Assembly (NCBI GenBank): GCA_022702705.1
Contig: CM040428.1
Location: 114,808,183 to 114,872,182 of the forward strand
Reading direction: 5' to 3'
Length of the DNA: 64,000 nt
Source of the DNA: Papilionanthe hookeriana x Papilionanthe teres
Taxonomy: Eukaryota > Streptophyta > Magnoliopsida > Asparagales > Orchidaceae
The position numbers and the translations under genes were made by a program. The notes beneath the pieces were generated by a model that did not search any database, was not told the DNA's origin, and saw only the letters and a list, made by a program, of their open reading frames with translations. Positions 34,151 through 45,799 of the stretch are shown one piece after another. The stretch's first letter is position 1. Every line of letters starts with the position of its first letter.

Positions 34151-35672
34151 ATGGAAAACTTTCAAGATAATAACTTGGAAAATCATCATACTACATTGAG
34201 TGATTAAGTAAATCCTATGACAGATGAAATTCACTCATGTATACAAAACCTTGTCATAGAAGCTGACTCGTTTGAAATAAATCCTGAGATTATCCAACTG
34301 GTGCAGAATAATCAGTTTGGGGGAACTCCTTTGGAGGATCCCTATTTACACTTATCTTGTTTTCTAGAACTTTGTGCTACATTTTGTTATAATGGCATGT
34401 CAGACAATGCTGTTAGGCTAAGGCTTTTTCCTTTCTCACTAAGGGATAAGGCTAAAATATGGTTATACTAATTAGCACCTGGCTCTACTAAAAATTGGGA
34501 GGAGTTAACTTAGAAATTCCTAGCTAAGTATTTTCCACCTTCAAGGACTACTGAACTTAAAAACGATATTATCTCATTTTGTCAATATGAAGGAGAATCA
34601 ATATACGAAGCCTGGGAAAGATTTAAGGAACTCCTAAGAAAGTGTCCACATCATGCTCTGCTCGATTGGTTAATCATTCAAACTTTTTATGATGGGTTAG
34701 CAGGATCCCTAAGGTCTATAATTGATGCTACTGCCGGTGGTTCATTAATGTCAAAATCATTTAATGAAGTGTATGCATTAATTAAAAAAATGGCTATAAA
34801 TGAATTTCAATGGCCCTTTGCAAGGGTAAGTCATAAAAAAGGTAGCTAGTGTTCATGACACAGATATGATTACAATTCTTGCATCTCAGGTTGTCGCAAT
34901 ATCAAAAAAGTTAGACCAATTTGGAATGAACAAGCCTCAATTTACTTCTGTAAGTGAGGAAAGTTCATTAGGGCTTATAATTGATTCTAACTTATCATAT
35001 GACGCTTAAAATACCATAAACAACCCATATTATAACTTTTACAACCCGTGTTGGGAGAACCATCCTAAATTTAACTGGAATCATACTACTGATGGTGGAA
35101 ACCAAAAATGGGAAATTAATCAAGCAAATCCTAATGGAAGTTGGAATAATCATGGGAACATAAACTATAGACCTTCATATCCACCGGACTCTAACAATGA
35201 TCAACAATTTGAGGATAAGAAGATGTCTATGGAAGAAGTGGTATTGCAAATGGGAAACCAGTTGCAAAGTCAAAATGCTGCGATTAAAAATATAGAGAAT
35301 CAACTGGGACAAATTGCTAATTCACTTAGCAATAGACCCCAAGGAACACTTCCTAGCAACATTGAGATCAACCCTAAAGAGAACACTAATGAACAAGTAA
35401 AAGCTGTCCAATTAAAAAGTGGAAGAGAGATAGAGGATGTGGTTAGAAAAGAGAAAGATGTTGTGAGAGAAACAAAGGAAACTAAAAGATCTGAAAAAAA
35501 TGTTTCTAAGGGTTTGGAAAAATTAATTTCTGCAACTAAAATCAGTTTGGAAAGACCACCACCTCCATTTCCTCAAAGTCTTAGACAACATGAATTGGAT
35601 AAGAAATTTTCAAAGTTCATGAAAGTACTTAAGAAGTTAACAATAAATATTCCTTTCACTAAAGCTTTGTAA
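34151..35672 (+). pseudogene. E2 gag
   Basis: Start at 34151 with an early stop at 34205; the frame goes on with IIQLVQNNQFGG, LEDPYLHLSCFLELC, LRLFPFSLRDKAKIW (to 34471). After further stops come an EAWERFKELLRKCPHH segment and a TFYDGLAGSLRSIIDA segment (about 34605-34730). A shift near 34850 leads to an Asn-rich part with NYRPSYPP and a helical segment at 35223-35672 (QMGNQLQSQNAAIKNIENQL). This is the full Athila gag layout. It is inactive because of at least four stops and one shift. Confidence 0.85.
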
Positions 35673-35675
35673 CAG

Positions 35676-36608
35676 ATGCCAAATTATTCAAAGTTTATGA
35701 AGGAGATATTAAATAACAAAAGGAAATTTGGGAATTACGAGACAGTTGCACTAAGTGAGGAGTGCAACGCTATACTTCAGAAAAATTTTTCTCAAAAATT
35801 TAAAGATTCTTGTAGCTTTACAATTCCTTGTGTAATTGGAGAAAGATTATGTGGAAAAACATTATGTGATTTAGGAGTGAGAATTAATGTGATGCCTCTA
35901 TCTATATTTGGAAGGTTAGGTTTAGCCGATATTTCTCTCACTACTGTAACCCTTATGTTAGCTGATAGATCTATCATTTATCCAAATGGAGTTATAGAAG
36001 ACATGCTTGTTAAAGTGGATAAATTTATCTTTCCTTTGGATTTTATTGTATTAGATATGAAGGAAGATAAAGAAATTCCAATTATTTTAGGGAGAACTTT
36101 CCTTGTTACTAGACAAGCTATGATAGATGTGCAAAAATGAGAGTTGATTATGAATATTAATGACCAGAAAATCACTTTTGATGTATTAAAGACTATGAGA
36201 TATCCAGCTGAGAGGAAAGATGATGATTGTTTTTGGATAGATGAAACTGATAATCTAAGTAAAGACCATTTCCAAGAAAGTTTTGAGAGTAAGTTAACAA
36301 ATGAGATTGAAATGGATTTTCATGATGAATCAAAAACGTTATTTAAAGAAGACTGTATGTATGTTCAGGATAGGTGTGAAATGATGGATGCTACCAAAAA
36401 TAGTAAACTTTTAATTCCGTTTGTTACAAAATCTCATGAACTCAAGATGGATGTTCCCAATACAATTTTAAAGCCTACCTATTTAGGGAATTCATCTACA
36501 CAACCAGTCTTTATATCTTTAGATGCGACTCAATCACAAGAAAAACCTGAATTGAATGATGAAAATGATAAAGTTATTGAACTAGAATTGGAAGATATTT
36601 TGAAATAG
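35676..36608 (+). pseudogene. E2 protease and C-terminal extension
   Basis: It continues the gag frame after a TAA at 35673-35675 where E1 and E3 have a sense codon. Motifs are NYETVALSEECNAIL, CDLGVRINVMPLSIF (active-site region, with Val-Arg in place of Ala-Ser) and IPIILGRTFLVT. A TGA at 36138-36140 interrupts it, then an acidic extension runs to 36608. In E3 this extension leads into reverse transcriptase; here nothing of the sort follows. The substitution at the active-site loop suggests a non-functional enzyme. Confidence 0.8.
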
Positions 36609-36964
36609 AAGAGTAACATAGAAGATATTGATCCAGAATCTGAATTATCTAATGAGAATCCGATCCAAATTTGGGAGATCTTGAACTATCTTATAAAGAT
36701 CTATTTCTTATAAATTTTAAGGATGATATTAACACACAATTTTCGAAAATCAATAGAAGGATATTGGATCTAGAAAGAAACACGAGGAACAATGATATAA
36801 ATCAATATGAGATGGAAAAGCTGACTGGAAAATTTAAATTTGAGAATTTCTTTTAGGATTTCTTGGATCTGAAAAAGAATGGGCGGTTGATTAAGGATTA
36901 TTAAAATGGAACTTTAATCCAGGAGGAAAAATTTGTCAGGCTGACAACGTTAAACCTAGCGCTT

Positions 36965-37040
36965 TATGGGAGGTAACCCATAGTTATCAGTTGTCGGACT
37001 GATGACATTAAATGAAGCGCTTCATGGGAGGCAACCCATG
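36965..37040 (+). other. Repeated stem-loop motif after pol
   Basis: TATGGG-AGGTAA-CCCATA (36965-36982) and CATGGG-AGGCAA-CCCATG (37023-37040) lie in two related units of about 60 bp, each with GCGCTT just upstream. The outermost pair differs between copies but stays complementary. Confidence 0.75.
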
Positions 37041-38041
37041 GTTATCTTTGCTAGTATGTTTATGTGTTGTTTTGTGTTTGCTTTAGTGCAGATTAGATTA
37101 TTGTTGTGAGGTTATGCCTTGGTCTTGACTAAATTTATATATGACTTCTGGTAGTAGCAGGCTGACGAGTCTGTTATAACTCAGTTCTCAACTGGAGCTG
37201 AGCATTACCTTGAAGCATGTACTGTTTGGACTTGGACCACTCCACGTCAACTCTATTACTTCCTTTATCTGACTTTTTTTTCACTAAGTAAGGTCATGAA
37301 ATTGCTTAATGAACAACATATGAATGAACTACACTATTTTTAATTATCAGATTATCATTATTAGTGTAGTTTCTTCCGTTAGAAATTGAAAGTAATGAGG
37401 GAAAATGTGAGTAGAAAGGAGTCAAATTAACCTCAATTGATATTTGTTTATGAATCTGCGAGTCTAGCTATTTTAGTTTGTGTGTTTGTGCTTGTGTTTG
37501 TGTTACAAGGATTTAGATATTTGAATAAGACTTAAATATATATTCCCATGTCGATACATGTGCTGCTTATTTTACCTTTCTTTAGTTTAATTTTATTCTA
37601 GCATGTTTAGTTTAGACTTACTTTCTATTACAAATTGTTATGTCCTGATGAATATTTGTAGATGTTTTTGACAAACATTTGTGGTAGATAGAATTTCTGA
37701 ACTATTTTTCTTCCTGCTTATATTTTCTGTGCTAAATCTTATACATGTTCAAATTCAAGTTTGGGGGTAGGAAGAAAAATATATTTTAAAGTTAATATAC
37801 TTCCTTTAAGTTTAATATTATAACAAACATGTTTTAAGCAAGATTTACTTTCTCTTGCAGTCATTCTATCATGATTATGCATATATATAAATTTGATAGG
37901 ATATTGTAGTGGTTAGTAGATTTAACTTTTATTTTTCTTCCTCATACATTTTATGGAATTAATGTCAAAATATTTTGAAATTCAAGTTTGGGGGGAATGA
38001 AAAATAATTTTCAAAAACTTAAATTTTATTTGTCCTTAAAA

Positions 38042-38251
38042 ATGCTATAAATAAATTTGATTTTTTATTGAAAAATACTTATGTGTATGACGTTATATTA
38101 GGGAAATAAATTTTTGAATATAGAAATGAGTAAGAAAATTTAGTTAATGCTATAAATAAATTTGATTTTTTATTGAAAAATACTTATGTGTATGACGTTA
38201 TATTAGGGAAATAAATTTTTGAATATAGAAATGAGTAAGAAAATTTAGTTA
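38042..38251. repeat. Perfect 105-bp tandem duplication in E2
   Basis: 38042-38146 and 38147-38251 appear identical, so the duplication is much younger than the element itself. Confidence 0.9.
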
Positions 38252-39009
38252 AAATTTATAGTAGTGATGATAAATTTAAAGTTTAATTTTTCTTGGTGAA
38301 GAAATGATAAATATTGTGTAACCATCTTTAGTAAGAAAAATTGTATTTTTAGAAAAATAGAAGGATTAGAGTTTTGTTTTCAATTAAATTTCTTTTATTG
38401 AAAAATAATTTTCAAAACACTTATTATATTTCTATGTAAATGATATATATCTACCTTATGCTTTAGGAAAGGAAGGGTGGAATTCAAAATTATTGAAGGC
38501 CTATCCAGATATAGTAATCCTTGCCTGAAAAAAAAAGAAAAAAAAAAGAAAAGGAAAAATAAAAGAAAAGTAAAGAAAAAGGAAAGAAAAGTATAGTATG
38601 TTAGAAAAAGGAAGGAGAAGCTTAAGGATTAAAGGGCCTAATCAAAAATTGGTTCCACAACTAAGCTTTTTAAAGTATAAGATTTGAGAAAATCTTAAGC
38701 TTAAAAATATAATATAGTTAGTATAATTATTTTTAATAAAGATTTTTAGTTAAACAAAATTAAAATGTCTAACCCCTTTATTTGAAAAATCTACAAGTAT
38801 TTCTGAATTAGATAACAACACATATTTTCATACTCTTTTATCTAAGAGATTTCTAAACTTCAAATTGGTCTCATTTACTAAATTTTTTTCTAAATTGGAC
38901 TACTACATTTCTAGAACAAAATTTTAGAAACTCCTAAAGAAACTCATACACATTATTTTCTTATGTGGTTTTACATGATTATAGTGTTACTTGAGGACAA
39001 GTAACGTTT

Positions 39010-39020
39010 AAGTTTGGGGG
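39010..39020 (+). promoter_or_regulatory. E2 polypurine-like tract
   Basis: AAGTTTGGGGG four bases before the 3' LTR, the position used to prime plus-strand DNA. The same tract occurs at 37757-37767 and 37984-37994. Confidence 0.75.
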
Positions 39021-39024
39021 AATT

Positions 39025-39817
39025 TGATCCACTTAAAAATTACCTGTTTTTAGTGTTCATTTCATTCCCATTTTATGCACATTTTTTAATAATATTACAC
39101 TTTAAAGGAAGATATTTTGCATATTTTTATCTTTAAGTATAAAGATATGATTTTAGGAAAATGAAGCAAAAACTATGCAATTTGGAGCCAAAATGAGCAA
39201 AGAAGAAAATTCTGACCTAGTACATATCAATATATTTTTCTATGCTTAATCTATTTTACATTTCTCACATGTTTTTGAATGAAATTAAACTTTTGAGAAA
39301 TGTTGTTTTTATGTCTATCTTGTAGGTGAAGATGTTAGGAACACAACACAACTGAAATGGAGCAAAACAGAGTTGAAACGGAGCCAAACGGAGCAAAACA
39401 GTGGAGCTGTGCACAGGGTGGCGCCTAGGCGCCAAACCCAGCGCCTAGGCGCCAGTGACGACGAGAAAAAGGCTCCTAGGCACCAGAACCTGTCTAGGGA
39501 TGATTATGGACAACTTTGGAAGTTATTTTGACGGTGTTAAGTAGTTTCTAGACCTTCTAGAAGACTGAAAGTTACTCCTAATATATAGGACATGTGACAA
39601 AATGCATCTGGACACATTAGAGCGGTTTTAATTGCGAAGAGGTCTGACCCAAAGTGAAGGGGTGCAAAGACTTGGTCACTTGAGTCTGGCTTCTAGGCCC
39701 CAAAATTCATTTCTAGAATATTCAATGAATGTGGACGAATTTTGAAGAGGTGCCTTAAGTAACCCCTGGCCAATTTTAGAGCTTTATAAATAGAAAACAT
39801 TTCTATAGGAAAAGGGC

Positions 39818-39862
<45 letters not shown>

Positions 39863-41287
39863 CTTAGTCATTTTATAGTCATTTTAGAGTCATGAAGATG
39901 TAGATTTCTACATCTTATGGAGATATTGGTGAGGGATTTTGAGATATTTATGTAAGGGAAGTACGAGCGGCGCATGGATCGATGGGAGACTTTGGTGGAG
40001 AGATCTTCTTCTTTCCTTTAGAGGGAAAAAGCTAAGTATTGTGTTCTTCATTCTCTTGTATTTGTTGTAAACACTTTCTAGTGGATTTTCTTTTTTTTAA
40101 AGTGAGTTTTCTGTCGTGATTTATCCATGCTTCGTAAGTGATTTTCTTTCCTCTTTCTTTTAAATATGAATTAGTGGCATGTGTAGGAAAATTATTTTTA
40201 TGAGATAATTATACATTAAATGCTTCTAGGTGACATATATTTGCATAAATATAATAGAATACTAATGAAATAAGTTTCTTTTTGGCACTTAATTTAATAC
40301 ATAATTCTATCAACTCTTTTACTTCTTATGCCATTATTTTCATTTACTTTTATTTTGTAATGAAATAGATGCATGTTTAGGAATTAAGATTTGCTTAGAT
40401 ATTCTCTTATTAAATTATGGTGATGATATTCATACCGGATCTTCATTTACTTTACAAATTGATCACTTGTATTGTTAAAACCCGTTGAAGAATTCTGAGA
40501 CCTATCCGGAGATGAGTTCTTAACTAGTAGATATCACATGATTCTTTAGGTAATCGCAGGCTATACACGGGTTATTTAAGGTGAAGTGAAAATAAATAGG
40601 AAGATATGATTTATTGGGCGTAGAATTCATTAGTTTTTAGAGTGACAGACTAAATTCTAATAATTTGGTCTATAGAAAGGGAACAGGTCACGGGTAGGGC
40701 CGACCACAGCCACCCTTGGACATCTAGATGTGTGAGCCTAGATTAACCCATTCTACTAATAAAACATCCTAAACCGAACTATAGATTATCCAATTTTCTT
40801 TATGCCTGGACCAAAGGGTAAGGAATAGGAATGTTTCTATTTGGCACTACTACATAAAATTCTAAGCATTTCTTTCCTACACATTATCTATGTAATTGCA
40901 AGAGAAAGGAAGTTTTTAATATCTCAAAATTCTCCAACCCAATTTATCCATAAGTGATATTTTTATTGAAGAACTTTATTTAGGATTAGTTATTAGAAAA
41001 CTCATTTTAATCGACATTTCAAATTTAGAACTTATAGAAATAGACTAGAATTAGCCTAAAGGATTGCTTACCTCGCTTCTCTGTGGGATCGATACTATGG
41101 TCTTAAAAGAAAACCCTATATTACTTAAAACAATACATATACTTGTGTAGTACCCCTAGTGAGTAAAATATTTTCTAAAATTTTACAATATTTTAATTTT
41201 ATACACTAGCCGCTATTTATAAATTAGGTCAAGTTTTTTGACATCTTTTTGGAAGCAAATATTACTACGTTATTGTGGGTCGGGTCA
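39025..41287 (+). repeat. E2 3' LTR
   Basis: TGATCCACTTAAAAATTACC to TCGGGTCA, 2,263 bp. Same order of features as the 5' LTR: palindromes at 39420-39433 and 39441-39452, TATA-like TTATAAATA at 39784-39792, (TC)n at about 39820-39858, conserved blocks at about 40600-40650 and 41087-41160. CTAGT follows immediately. Confidence 0.9.
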
Positions 41288-42640
41288 CTAGTCAAAATCC
41301 TGATGTTTCTGCTAATTCATTTGAACATAAACCTGCTATTATCCAAATGGTACAAAATAATCAATTTGGAGGAACACCTAATGAGGATCCAAATTTACAT
41401 CTCGCTAGTTTTCTAGAACTGTGTGCTACTTTTAAATATGACGGAGTGTCGAGTGTGCTGTCAGATTTGGACTTTAGCCTTTTTCATTAAGGGATAGAGC
41501 TAAGGCGTGGTTAAATTCGTTAGCACCTGGATCTATTAGAACTTTGGGAGAATTGTTTCAAAAGTTTCTATTAAAATATTTTCCTCCATCAAAGACTGCT
41601 AAGCTAAGAAGTGATATCACATCTTTTTGTCAGAAGGGGAATCAATATATGAAGCTTGGGAAAGATTTAAAGATCTTCTTAGGAAGTGCCCACATCATGC
41701 TTTAACAGATTGGTTAAGAATTCAAACATTTTACAATGAATTAGTGGGATCATTGAGATCGATTATAGATGCTGCTGGTGGATTGTTAATGTCAAAACCG
41801 TTTGATGAAGCATACGCAAAGAAATGACTACTAATAATTTTCAATGGCCCTCTGAACGGGTAAATCCTAAGAGAGTAGCCAATATTCATGATTCAGATAT
41901 GATGACTATGATAGTTTCTCAAATTGCAGCCCTTTCTAAGAAAATAGATCAGTATGGAATGAATTATTCTCAACCACCCAAAGTGTTAGAGGAAAATTCA
42001 TTTGGACAGATAATAGAATCTCAAACATCTTACGAGACTTTGAATGTTATTAATAGACCTAATAATCCTTATTCAAATTATTATAATCTTGGTTGGAATA
42101 ATAACCCAAATTTCAACTGGAATAATAACAATGCCAATGTTAACCCACATTGGGGGAACAATTCTATAAATCCATTTAGAAATTCAATCAATCAAGGAAA
42201 TACCAATTTTAGACCCTCTTATCCTCCTGGACTCAAAAGTAACCCTCAATTTAAGGATAAGAAGTTGTCTACGAAAGAGATGATTCTGAACATGGGAAAT
42301 CAATTACAAGCTCAAGTTGTTGCGATAAAAAATATTAAAAATCAATTGGGGCATATTTTCACTACACTTAATGATAGACCTTCCGGAATGCTTCCAAATA
42401 ATGTTGAGATCGATCTAAAAGATCAAAACAAGAAACAACTTAAGGCTATTCAATAAAGGAGTGGAAAGGAATTGGAGACAAGAGTACAAAAAGAACTTGA
42501 AATAGAAAAGCAGAAGGTGGATATTAAAAAATTTTCAAACAAGATTTATCCAGACTTAGAATATCCCCTTAAACCAATGAAGATTACTATTGAAAAACCA
42601 CCACCGTCATTTCCTTAAAGATTGAAGAAACAAAACAGGG
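41288..42640 (+). pseudogene. E3 gag, main part after E2
   Basis: It resumes with NSFEHKPAIIQMVQNNQFGG, EDPNLHLASFLELCATFKYDG, then breaks near 41450. Later segments are SIYEAWERFKDLLRKCPHH (41636-41695), WLRIQTFYNELVGSLRS, and from 41824 an open stretch of 210 codons with an Asn/Trp-rich region, NFRPSYPPG, and a helical segment like that in E2. It ends at a stop near 42454. Confidence 0.85.
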
Positions 42641-43609
42641 ATAACAGATTTGAAAAATTTTTGAGATCTTTAAGAAATTAACAATAAATATTCCTTTCAT
42701 TGCAGCATTAGAACAGATGCCTTACTATGCTAAGTTAATGAAGGATATTCTCAAAAAGAAAAGCAAGTTTACAGATCATGAAACTGTTGCACTTAGCGGA
42801 GAGTGTAGTGCAATTCTTCAGAAGAAGCTTCCGGAAAAACTTAAAAATCCTGGTAGTTTCACTATCCTATGTGCTATAGGGGAAAACTTTTTGTAAAAGC
42901 CTAAAGTGATATGGGAGCTATTATTAATCTTATGCCTTTATCAACTTTCAAAAGGTTGGGAATAGGAGAAATTTTCATTAGTTACCCTAAAGAAGTGGTG
43001 GAAGATGTGTTAGTGAAAGTGGATAAATTTATCTTTCCTGTGGATTTTATTGTACTTGACATGTAGGAAGATAAAGAAATTCCAATCATTTTGGGAAGAC
43101 CATTCCTTGCTACAAGGAGAGTAGTGATTTATGTTCAAAAAGTAGAATTAATTATGAGGGTTAATGATCAAGAGGTGACCTTTAATATTTTGAAATCTAT
43201 GAAGTATCCCTCAATGGAAAAAGTTAATGAATGTTTTAGGATGGAGGTCTGTGAATATTTGAGAAATGGTCATTTTAAAAATATAATTGAAAAAGAAGCA
43301 GAGTATGAAAATATGTTTGAAGAAGGAATTGAAAATGAAGAAAATTCAGATAGTAAGAAGAATGAAGATTTGGAGTATGTTCAAGAGAGATTTGAAGTAT
43401 TAGACACTATCGAAGGTGGAGATAAAAGCTTAATTCCATCTATAATAAAACCTCCTAAACTTGAGATGAAAATTCTTCCTAATCATTTGAAGTATATGTT
43501 TTTAGGAGAATCATCTACCCTACCAGTTATTGTATCTTCAGAGTTAAATGAATATCAAGAACAAAAATTATTTGAAATTTCAAATAGATACAAAAAAGCT
43601 TTTGGATGA
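42641..43609 (+). pseudogene. E3 protease and linker
   Basis: It opens with KKLTINIPF and LEQMPYYAKL-like segments (42675-42740) and CSAILQKKL. The active-site stretch is decayed: a stop at about 42895, then DMGAIINLMPL, where Leu-Gly-Ala-Ser is Met-Gly-Ala-Ile. IPIILGRPFLAT-like sequence follows near 43080 and an open acidic linker runs to 43609. In position and motifs it is the retropepsin of Athila pol. Confidence 0.75.
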
Positions 43610-43619
43610 AATTTAGCAA

Positions 43620-44504
43620 ATATTAAAGGAATCAGTTCTTCGATTTGTATACACAGAATTTTATTAGATGAAGAACATAAACCGAGAGTTGATCCACAGA
43701 GGAGATTGAATCCAATAATGAAATAAGTAGTTAAGAAGGAGATTTTAAAATGACTGGATGTTGGAATTATTTATCCTATTTCAGATAATGCTTGGGTGAG
43801 TCCAATACATTGTGTACCGAAAAAGGGAGGAGTGACTATTGAAGTGAATGAATGTAACAAAATTATACCCACAAGACAAATTTAGGATGACAAATTTGTA
43901 TTGACTATAGAAAATTAAATGCCGCAACCCGAAAAGATCACTTTCCTCTTCATCTTCTCGATCAAATGCTGGATAGACTTGCTGGACACTAGTACTATTG
44001 CTTTTTGGATGGATATACTGGTTACCATCAGATATCTATTGCTCCTAAGGATCAAGAAAAGACAACATTTAATAGCCTTTACGGAGCCTTTGCTTTTTGA
44101 AGAATGCCTTTTGGACTGTGTAATGCACCTGCAACATTTTATAGATGTATGATGTCTTTCTTTGGCAGTGTGATAGACAATGGAATAGAAGTTTTCATGG
44201 ATGATTTCTTTGTATTCGAGACTTCATTTGAAATCTGTTTGAAAACTTAGCAAAAGTTTTGGAGCTTTGTGAGAAAACAAATTTAGTTCTAAATTGGGAT
44301 AAATGTCAATTTATGGTTGTAGGTGGAATTGTGCTTGGGCATAAAATATCTAAACATTGTATGGAGGTCGACCCAGCTAAAATTAGAGTGATTGAGAGAT
44401 TTCCACCACCCACTACCGTGAGAGAGGTGAAAAGTTTCTTAGGACATGCTGGATTTTACAGGCGATATATTAAAGATTTTTCTAAAATTACCAAACCTTT
44501 GTGA
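43620..44504 (+). pseudogene. E3 reverse transcriptase
   Basis: In broken frames: HRILLDEEHKPRVDPQRRLNP (43657-43720), WVSPIHCVPKKGG (43793-43830), a FLDGYTGYHQISIAP segment (about 44003-44046), PFGLCNAPATFYRCM (about 44107-44150), and the catalytic FMDDF at about 44194-44208 where YVDD or YMDD is usual. A clean 81-codon thumb segment follows (44259-44504: LNWDKCQFMV, FLGHAGFYRRYI). The family copies element RNA into DNA. At least five stops or shifts are present. Confidence 0.85.
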
Positions 44505-44549
44505 CAAATTCTAAAAAATGATAGAAAGTTTGATTTTCATGATGAATGT

Positions 44550-44990
44550 TTGTGTGCTTTCGAATTATTGAAAAAAAAATTAATCACTGCACCTATAATT
44601 TTTTCACTAGATTGGAAGAAACCATTTGAACTCATGAGTGATGCTAGTGATTATGCGATCAAAGTAGCATTGGGGCAAAGGCATGATAAAGTTTTCAAAG
44701 TTATTTACTATGCTAGTAAAACTCTTAATGAAGCTCAAATTAATTATACCACTACTGAAAGAGAGTTATTAGCCATAGTATTTAAATTGAAAATTTTAGA
44801 CCTTATTTAATTGGAGCTAAAAGTATTGTGCATACATACCATTCAACTATCAAATATTTAAAGCAAAAGAAGGATGCCAAACCTAGACTAATTAGATGGA
44901 TACTTCTTCTGCAAGAACTTGACTTTATGATAGTTGATAGGAAGGGATCTGATAACAAAATAGCTGATCATTTGTTGAGATAAGATTATG
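44550..44990 (+). pseudogene. E3 RNase H
   Basis: MSDASDYAIKVALGQR carries the first catalytic Asp and TTERELLAIVF the Glu. A stop follows at 44808, then a HTYHSTIKYL segment where the family has Thr-Asp-His, so one catalytic Asp is replaced by Tyr. RLIRWILLLQELDF and a DHLLR-like end complete it. RNase H removes the RNA template during copying. Confidence 0.8.
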
Positions 44991-45049
44991 ATAAATTATG
45001 TGAATTTGAGAAGGAAGTTACAGAAACTTTCCCTGATGAATAACTTTAT

Positions 45050-45366
45050 ACTATTATGGGAAGGAAATTTCCTTGGTATGCTGATATTGTGAATTATATT
45101 GTGAGTAATATTGTACCACCTGATTTAACAAAACAACAACAAAAGAAGTTTAAATATGATGCAAGATTTTATTTTTCGGATGAGCCCTATCTATATAAAA
45201 GGTGTAAGGATCCGATTATTAGAAGATGTGTGCCACAGTAGGAAACTAATTTAATTATTCAATGATGTCATGATTCTGAATTTGGAGGTCATTTCGGTGT
45301 TGATAAAAGTGCTTTTAAGATTTTAAAATCTGGATTTTATTGGCCTACTCTTTTTAAGGATGTATA
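45050..45366 (+). pseudogene. E3 integrase, N-terminal start
   Basis: WYADIVNYIVSNIVPPDL and FKYDARFYFSDEPYLYKRC lead to a stop near 45240. The beginning of the zinc finger follows (HDSEFGGHFGVDKSAFKIL, FYWPTLFKDV). It stops at X III. The catalytic core is not in the window. Confidence 0.8.
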
Positions 45367-45370
45367 TGTC

Positions 45371-45391
45371 GACCTCAATTTTGGTGAGGTC
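45371..45391. other. Terminal hairpin of X III
   Basis: GACCTCA and TGAGGTC with a 7-nt spacer, four bases inside the TG start. Confidence 0.85.
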
Positions 45392-45799
45392 TTTTGCTTC
45401 TCTCTTTAGTACTTAGGATCTAGCCTTAGGCTTTTCTTTTGACTAATCTTAGAGGACTAGAAATGGAACCCACCATTTAGAAATTCAAACTACTTGAGTT
45501 CCCTATAGAACTTTTTGGCCTTAGGAATACCTTGGATGGCTTGGTCTGGTGAGGGTTGACTTGCACATACACTACACTCTCACACACATTCCAAGTCATA
45601 AAACTACACTCTCACCCAACTTGACTTCCTGACTCATGCAAGTAATTCATATGGATGGTCCTTAACCCCTAAGCCCCTTGCTAAGAGGGTTAGGAACAAC
45701 ATAGTGAATGCCTCAAATGAGTCATCTCATGGCTCATATGGGCTTAATATGGCTTCATGGCTCAACCAAAGTGATTCCATTTCACTCACACTTGATCAA

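Larger units (their letters stand above)
36609..39024. other. E2 non-coding interior after protease
   Basis: About 2.4 kb without a credible gene; a 61-codon frame at 36671-36856 may be a last scrap of polyprotein. It holds two stem-loops (36965-37040), three AAGTTTGGGGG tracts, a perfect 105-bp duplication and an A/G-rich stretch at 38528-38600. In autonomous Athila elements this is the post-pol, env-like region; I see no membrane-protein frame here. Confidence 0.7.
31346..41287 (+). mobile_element. E2: complete non-autonomous Athila-type element
   Basis: LTRs at 31346-33682 and 39025-41287 bracket an interior with gag and protease. CTAGT lies immediately outside both ends (31341-31345 and 41288-41292), the 5-bp duplication of an LTR-element insertion, and it lies in E3 gag. 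The interior has no reverse transcriptase, RNase H or integrase; after the protease extension it passes at about 36930 into the region that follows pol in Athila elements. The LTRs look roughly 90-94% alike in the stretches I compared. At 9.9 kb it is a deletion derivative that would depend on another element's enzymes. Confidence 0.9.
29347..45366 (+). mobile_element. E3: Athila-type LTR retrotransposon with gag-pol, split by E2
   Basis: 5' LTR 29347-31011, primer site 31018-31035, leader and gag start to 31345, E2 insertion, then from 41288 gag, protease, reverse transcriptase, RNase H and the integrase zinc-finger start, cut at 45366 by X III. The 3' LTR and the rest of integrase would lie beyond the window. 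It is the only element here with recognisable pol domains and is full of stops and shifts. Confidence 0.8.
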
